A DNA stretch of 64,000 nucleotides from a bacterium UBP2_UBA5202 (lineage in GTDB: Bacteria; Edwardsbacteria; AC1; EtOH8). Below the pieces are notes generated by a model. That model was not told the DNA's origin. It searched no databases and was given only the letters and a program-made list of their open reading frames with translations. A program made the position numbers and the translations under genes. How positions within the stretch are numbered: position 1 is the first letter of the stretch; every line of letters starts with the position of its first letter. Shown here piece by piece: positions 60,371-64,000 of this stretch. The DNA lies in assembly GCA_002412795.1 (NCBI GenBank), contig DHVS01000026.1:159-64158 (forward strand), read 5' to 3'.

Positions 60371-62116
60371 TTACCTTTCGTTCCTTTTATCACCAACAAT
60401 ACTGTCAATGGTCTTTATGCTGTTTATAGCCGCTGTGAAATCAGGTTCTACTCTCAAGGCTTTTTTAAATTCTTCCAAAGCCCTCAAGTACTGGCCTGTT
60501 TGGGCATAAAATGCGCCTAAATTATTGTATGCTTCAGCTATCTGATGACTGCATTTTGCGGCTTTGGTAAAATACTCAAAAGCCGCGGATAATTTCCCCT
60601 GTTTGTAGTAGATTATCCCCAAATTATCGTATGCATATGGATTGTCGTTGTCCTCGTTGATGCTTTTATTATAATATTCCTCAGCTTTTGACAATTCGCA
60701 CTTTTTATCGTATGCTATAGCATACAGCAAATATTGCCGGGCATAGTTGATCTTGCCGACACCGAAGAACCAAGAATTTGATAGTGAGTACGAAAACAGG
60801 AAAATAGCGATATAAGCAGCATATTTCTTCTTGCTTATTCTGCCACCCTCGATAAGCAGCCGATATAATGCATACGTGGCAAAAATGGCAATCACGGGGA
60901 TTATGGCGATCCTAAACCTTGATACTACAAAAAATGCGGTCACAGTCAACAAATTTGCCAAGATAAGCGCTAAGCCTATATATATATATATATTACGCTT
61001 CTCTGTTAAAGCAATTATTATGCCCAAGATTGCTAAAGGGAATATCACTCCAAAAGGAAAACCAATGCCCTTTACGGAAAAAACAAGCTTGTCTAACAAG
61101 GGGGAGAACTTTTTGTATGTGTATATGCTTTTATTGCTCTCAATCTCAAAAGAATTGAGATAGTAATAAATTTTCTTCAAAAATAAGGAGGAGGCTATTA
61201 AGGGCTGCCCAATCATAAAATCAAGGGACTTTTTAAACCAATAGTTAGAAACTTCAGAGGGCTTCAACTTGCGCCCGGTTTCGCGCTCCGCCAAATCAAT
61301 GGAACTTTTCTTTACATTGTCCTCGTAAAACCCCATCCGGGGCATTTTCCCTTCTATGGCTATTGCCGTCTTCCCGTCGCTTACCGGGTTGTTGCCCAAA
61401 TAGAAATTTATCCCGCCCTGCGAAGCTATGGGCACGAAATCACCGCCCACATAAAGGTTCCTCAAGGTTACGGGCAGAATCATTATCGCCACACCCAGAC
61501 AAACCAGAACCAAAGGTTTTATGGCTCTTTTTGCCAGATATAAAAGCAACAGGAGAACTGCGACAAAAAACAAGATGTCCGGTCTGGTTATGGCAGATAA
61601 TCCCCATATAATTCCGGTGACAACCCATAGCACAGTTTTATTTTTTTCCAATGCCTCAAAGAACAACAACAACGCCGAACAATTGAAAAATATTATCAGC
61701 ACCGGCATCAAGTACTCGGCGTCAAAATATATCAGTGGGCCGTAAAAAGCAGTTGCCGCTGCGGCAATGATGCCCACTTTATTGTTGAATATTTTACCGC
61801 CCAGTTTATAAACCAAAACACAATTCAGGGAACCGATTATTATCTGAATTACCCTGGCTGTGAAATAATTAACCCCAAAAACGGAATAAATTAAACCCAA
61901 TAAATATGGATACAAAGGCGCCCGAAAAAATGCCTCTTTCCCGATTAAGTTTCCGTTTGCAATATCAACCGCCCAAAGATGGTGCCACAAGGCATCCACG
62001 GCTGGCATGTCGAAATCCGGCGCAGTGCGTATTTGAAAAAGGTAAATAAGCCTGAGGCCCAGGGCTATTATAAATATGCTTGTTTCAACAAGAAACTTGT
62101 GTTTATTTATTTTCAT
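60371..62116 (-). CDS. GT39/ArnT-like membrane glycosyltransferase with C-terminal TPR repeats
   Basis: A 581-residue protein with about 11 membrane helices. The N-terminal loop holds acidic residues (APDFDMPAVDALWHHL), as in polyprenol-dependent mannosyl/ArnT-type transferases. Three TPR repeats occupy about residues 480-575 (AYDNLGIIYYKQGKLSAAFEYFTKAA). The open frame begins at 62173; I use the ATG at 62116 (MKINKHKFLVETSIF), since the extension overlaps the rubredoxin gene. It is AT-rich compared with its neighbours. It overlaps no other gene and is followed by the HD-GYP gene at 3 bp. Confidence 0.85.
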   Translation of the reverse strand: MKINKHKFLVETSIFIIALGLRLIYLFQIRTAPDFDMPAVDALWHHLWAVDIANGNLIGKEAFFRAPLYPYLLGLIYSVFGVNYFTARVIQIIIGSLNCVLVYKLGGKIFNNKVGIIAAAATAFYGPLIYFDAEYLMPVLIIFFNCSALLLFFEALEKNKTVLWVVTGIIWGLSAITRPDILFFVAVLLLLLYLAKRAIKPLVLVCLGVAIMILPVTLRNLYVGGDFVPIASQGGINFYLGNNPVSDGKTAIAIEGKMPRMGFYEDNVKKSSIDLAERETGRKLKPSEVSNYWFKKSLDFMIGQPLIASSLFLKKIYYYLNSFEIESNKSIYTYKKFSPLLDKLVFSVKGIGFPFGVIFPLAILGIIIALTEKRNIYIYIGLALILANLLTVTAFFVVSRFRIAIIPVIAIFATYALYRLLIEGGRISKKKYAAYIAIFLFSYSLSNSWFFGVGKINYARQYLLYAIAYDKKCELSKAEEYYNKSINEDNDNPYAYDNLGIIYYKQGKLSAAFEYFTKAAKCSHQIAEAYNNLGAFYAQTGQYLRALEEFKKALRVEPDFTAAINSIKTIDSIVGDKRNER

Positions 62117-62135
62117 CGGCAACCAAATATTTTTC

Positions 62136-62336
62136 TTACAGCAGGTGCCGGGGCACGAACTCCTCGTCCTCAAAGTCCTCGTCTATCATCTCAAATACCT
62201 CCTTGCCGGCTCCGCACTCGGGGCAGATCCAGTCCAGGGGCAGATATTCAAAATAGGTCCCCGGCCTGACATCGCCGTCCGGATCCCCCAGATTGGGATC
62301 GTAGATGTAGCCGCAGATTGAACATCGCCATTCCAT
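62136..62336 (-). CDS. rubredoxin
   Basis: A 66-residue rubredoxin with the four iron-ligating cysteines C5, C8 ([12 protein letters not shown]) and C38, C41 ([14 protein letters not shown]). The acidic C-terminal tail is longer than in minimal rubredoxins. It transfers electrons in anaerobic oxidative-stress or alkane-type systems. It lies just upstream of the membrane glycosyltransferase on the same strand. Confidence 0.95.
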   Translation of the reverse strand: MEWRCSICGYIYDPNLGDPDGDVRPGTYFEYLPLDWICPECGAGKEVFEMIDEDFEDEEFVPRHLL

Positions 62337-62371
62337 TTTTGCCTCCCATTATTATTGTTGCCGGGATTATT

Positions 62372-63547
62372 TTATTGCCCCTGGGCCAGGGCCTGGATGA
62401 TCCGGTCGGCCGGGATCAGACGGTCCAGATGCAGCAAATAGATGTCGCGATCGCCGTCGCGCTGGGAAACGAACAATATCGTCTTTTGATCCGGGAAAAT
62501 CCCGAAGGCCATGTCCTGGGCCTTATGGGCTGTCAGCCGGAGGTTTTTGTCTTCCCGGCGGTCGTAAAGATAGACCTCGTCGTTTCCCTGGCGGGAAGAG
62601 GTGTACAATAGATATCTTAGATCGGGGGTGAGTATGGTGGGGATCCCTGCCCGGAATGACGGGCAGCCGACCTGCCTGGCTTCTCCTCCGGCCAGGGGCC
62701 ATAACTTGAGCACATTCTGATTTTCCTGTACCTGCTGGTAAAGGATCTGTCCGGAGATTATTTCAATGCAATCCTTATCCCCCTTTTCCTGCGGATCGGG
62801 CAGGACCAGTCTGGGGCGGTCATTCTTTGCCAGGGACAGCCTCCAAAGCCCCCAAAAAGCGCCGCTGTCGCTTAAGAAAAAGATCTCGCCCCCGTCAGGA
62901 GAGAACCTGGGGAGAAGGTCGTCATATTTTTGGGCCGTCAGCCTCCGCTCTTTTCCGGTCTGCAGATCCAGGAGGTATATCTCATCGTTCCCGTCGCGGT
63001 CGGAAACATAGGCCAGGCTCTTTCCGTCCGGACTGAAGGACGGCATAAAATCAAGGCCCGGGCAGTTGGTGATCCGTTTCTGGTTTTGGCCGTCGGCATC
63101 CATCACATAGAGCTCGGTGTTGCCGTCCCGCTTGCTGGAAAAAGCTATCTTCCGCCCGTCGGGAGACAGGGCCGGCAGGGCATCATTTCCCGGCGAAAAG
63201 GTCAGCCTGGTCACTTCATACGGCTCCATCCCCAGATACACCGCCACCTTTTGGCGCAGAAAGGTGTCCTGGGCCGCCGGGTAATCCAGCCGGCAAAGTA
63301 TCCCGTATTCCCTGCAGGCCGGCTCTGCCGAGTCGGCCAGGCAATAGGCCTTGGCCAGATAGTAGTGGCCCCGGGGGTCCTTGGGGGCATCCTGCACGGC
63401 CTGGGAGAACTGCCCGATGGCCTTGCCCAGATCGCCGATCTCCATAAACTGCCGTCCCTTGCTGAGGGCCTGATTGCGTCCGCAGCTTAAGGCGGCCAGG
63501 GCCATTATCAGACATACGGCCGGGACCCCTATTCCTTTCGGTCTCAT
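62372..63547 (-). CDS. TPR plus TolB-like beta-propeller lipoprotein
   Basis: About 391 residues. A signal and lipobox (ALAALSCG) indicate a lipoprotein. One or two TPR-like units follow (about 30-100), then a six-bladed TolB/PD40-type propeller (about 115-390: DALPALSPDGRKIAFSSKRDGNTELYVMD, MPSFSPDGKSLAYVSDRDGNDEIYL). TolB-like propellers bind envelope proteins. The ATG at 63559 lies at the predicted transcription start; the ATG at 63547 leaves a short leader, so I prefer it. Confidence 0.85.
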   Translation of the reverse strand: MRPKGIGVPAVCLIMALAALSCGRNQALSKGRQFMEIGDLGKAIGQFSQAVQDAPKDPRGHYYLAKAYCLADSAEPACREYGILCRLDYPAAQDTFLRQKVAVYLGMEPYEVTRLTFSPGNDALPALSPDGRKIAFSSKRDGNTELYVMDADGQNQKRITNCPGLDFMPSFSPDGKSLAYVSDRDGNDEIYLLDLQTGKERRLTAQKYDDLLPRFSPDGGEIFFLSDSGAFWGLWRLSLAKNDRPRLVLPDPQEKGDKDCIEIISGQILYQQVQENQNVLKLWPLAGGEARQVGCPSFRAGIPTILTPDLRYLLYTSSRQGNDEVYLYDRREDKNLRLTAHKAQDMAFGIFPDQKTILFVSQRDGDRDIYLLHLDRLIPADRIIQALAQGQ

Positions 63548-63565
63548 CGCTCTTTCCATTTGATC

Positions 63566-63594
63566 ATTTTAAGCATCCGCCGGTCAAAAGTCAA
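63566..63594 (-). promoter_or_regulatory. promoter of the TolB-like gene
   Basis: Minus-strand TTGACT (63589-63594), 17-bp spacer and TAAAAT (63566-63571). Start near 63559, about 12 nt before the chosen ATG. Confidence 0.7.
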
Positions 63595-63704
63595 CAAAAA
63601 ATTCAGTTGCCTTTTATTTTTGCTTGTGATATAGTTTTAAGGTATTGGGATCCCCGGCCCCGGCCAGAACTTTAAACAATTTAAGATACCACGACTGCAT
63701 TTTT

Positions 63705-64000
63705 ATGTCAATACCCTTTTACTTTTTATCTGACGTCCACCTGGGGGCGGGCAGCCCCGAACTGGAACGGCTGAAACTGGCCCGGCTGAAGAAACTTTTT
63801 GCCGTTATCCGGGCCCAACCCGGGCCGCTGTTCATTTTGGGCGACCTGTTCGATTTCTGGTTCGAATACCGGACCGTGATCCAGTCCGAGCATTTTGAGG
63901 CATTGGCGGAGATGCTGGAGCTGCGGCGGTCCGGAGTGGAGATCACCCTGCTGGCCGGAAACCACGATTATTGGATGGGGCCTTTCCTGGAAAGACAGCT
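63705..64000 (+). CDS. lpxH: UDP-2,3-diacylglucosamine pyrophosphatase-like protein (LpxH-type), 3' end missing
   Basis: The first 98 residues are visible before the window edge. They show the calcineurin-like metallophosphatase motifs in order: SDVHLGAGSPE (D-x-H), GDLFDFWFEYRT (GDxxDxW) and LLAGNHDYWMG (GNHD). LpxH cleaves UDP-2,3-diacylglucosamine to lipid X in lipid A synthesis on the cytoplasmic face of the inner membrane. The ATG at 63705 starts MSIPFYFLSDVHLG; no strong ribosome-binding site precedes it. Confidence 0.88.
   Translation, partial: MSIPFYFLSDVHLGAGSPELERLKLARLKKLFAVIRAQPGPLFILGDLFDFWFEYRTVIQSEHFEALAEMLELRRSGVEITLLAGNHDYWMGPFLERQ

Overview
The window looks like chromosomal DNA of a Gram-negative, GC-rich, probably anaerobic bacterium. 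Outer-membrane biology is shown by apolipoprotein N-acyltransferase, a LolC/E-type permease, an OmpA-family protein, a TonB-dependent receptor, a TonB-like protein and a cut-off LpxH-like hydrolase. Anaerobic metabolism is suggested by a 2-oxoacid:ferredoxin oxidoreductase, a ferredoxin-fused EtfAB, a sodium-pump decarboxylase and rubredoxin. The mix resembles uncultured FCB-group lineages such as Edwardsbacteria/TA06, but this is an inference from gene content only. Housekeeping promoters fit sigma70 (TTGACN, 16-18 bp, TATAAT-like) on both strands.

Layout. 1-0.4 kb: tRNA-Thr (cut by the edge) and tRNA-Arg. 0.5-5.7 kb (minus): etfB-etfA-oadG-oadB plus a PLP-dependent sulfur amino acid lyase, apparently an amino-acid/acyl-CoA energy module. 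5.7-6.3 kb: a RelE-type toxin-antitoxin pair with a very clear promoter/operator. 6.5-18.5 kb (minus): MATE exporter, RlmI-like methyltransferase, CDF transporter, BipA, HEAT-repeat protein, LolE-like permease, LysRS and an ASCH protein, interspersed with AT-rich secreted hypotheticals. 18.6-25.2 kb (minus): sugar-nucleotide enzymes, then an AT-rich barrel-like gene between two identical 58-bp terminator-promoter modules, then an OmpA-family protein. 25.3-34.9 kb (minus): RluD-like synthase, a 1116-residue chimera of chemoreceptor-like coiled coils and an oligopeptide-binding domain, glutamate racemase, amidase, glycosyltransferase, FemAB-like protein. 35.1-35.5 kb: a zinc-ribbon gene with a leader terminator.

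35.7-41.2 kb (plus): consensus promoter, cobalamin riboswitch, btuF-btuC-btuD, a small YezD-like gene and a BtuB-like receptor, a complete B12 uptake locus. 41.2-44.4 kb (plus): purN-lnt (apparently leaderless) and a TonB-like gene. 44.5-50.6 kb (minus): AddB/AddA-type helicase-nuclease. 51.0-51.4 kb: two tRNA-Ser genes, each followed by a tandem repeat array. 51.5-63.6 kb (minus): a sensor without an output domain, flavin reductase, STAS-like protein, 2-oxoacid:ferredoxin oxidoreductase subunits split by a GxxExxY gene with flanking repeat arrays, metallo-beta-lactamase-fold hydrolase, HD-GYP protein, GT39-like/TPR protein, rubredoxin and a TolB-like lipoprotein. The right edge cuts an LpxH-like gene on the plus strand.

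The best candidates for something undescribed are the chemoreceptor-like/peptide-binding chimera at 26.4-29.7 kb, the duplicated terminator-promoter module at 22.4-23.2 kb, and the repeat-flanked GxxExxY insertion at 55.7-56.5 kb. Several dispersed palindromic repeat families occur, one of them inside a coding sequence and one inside the riboswitch.
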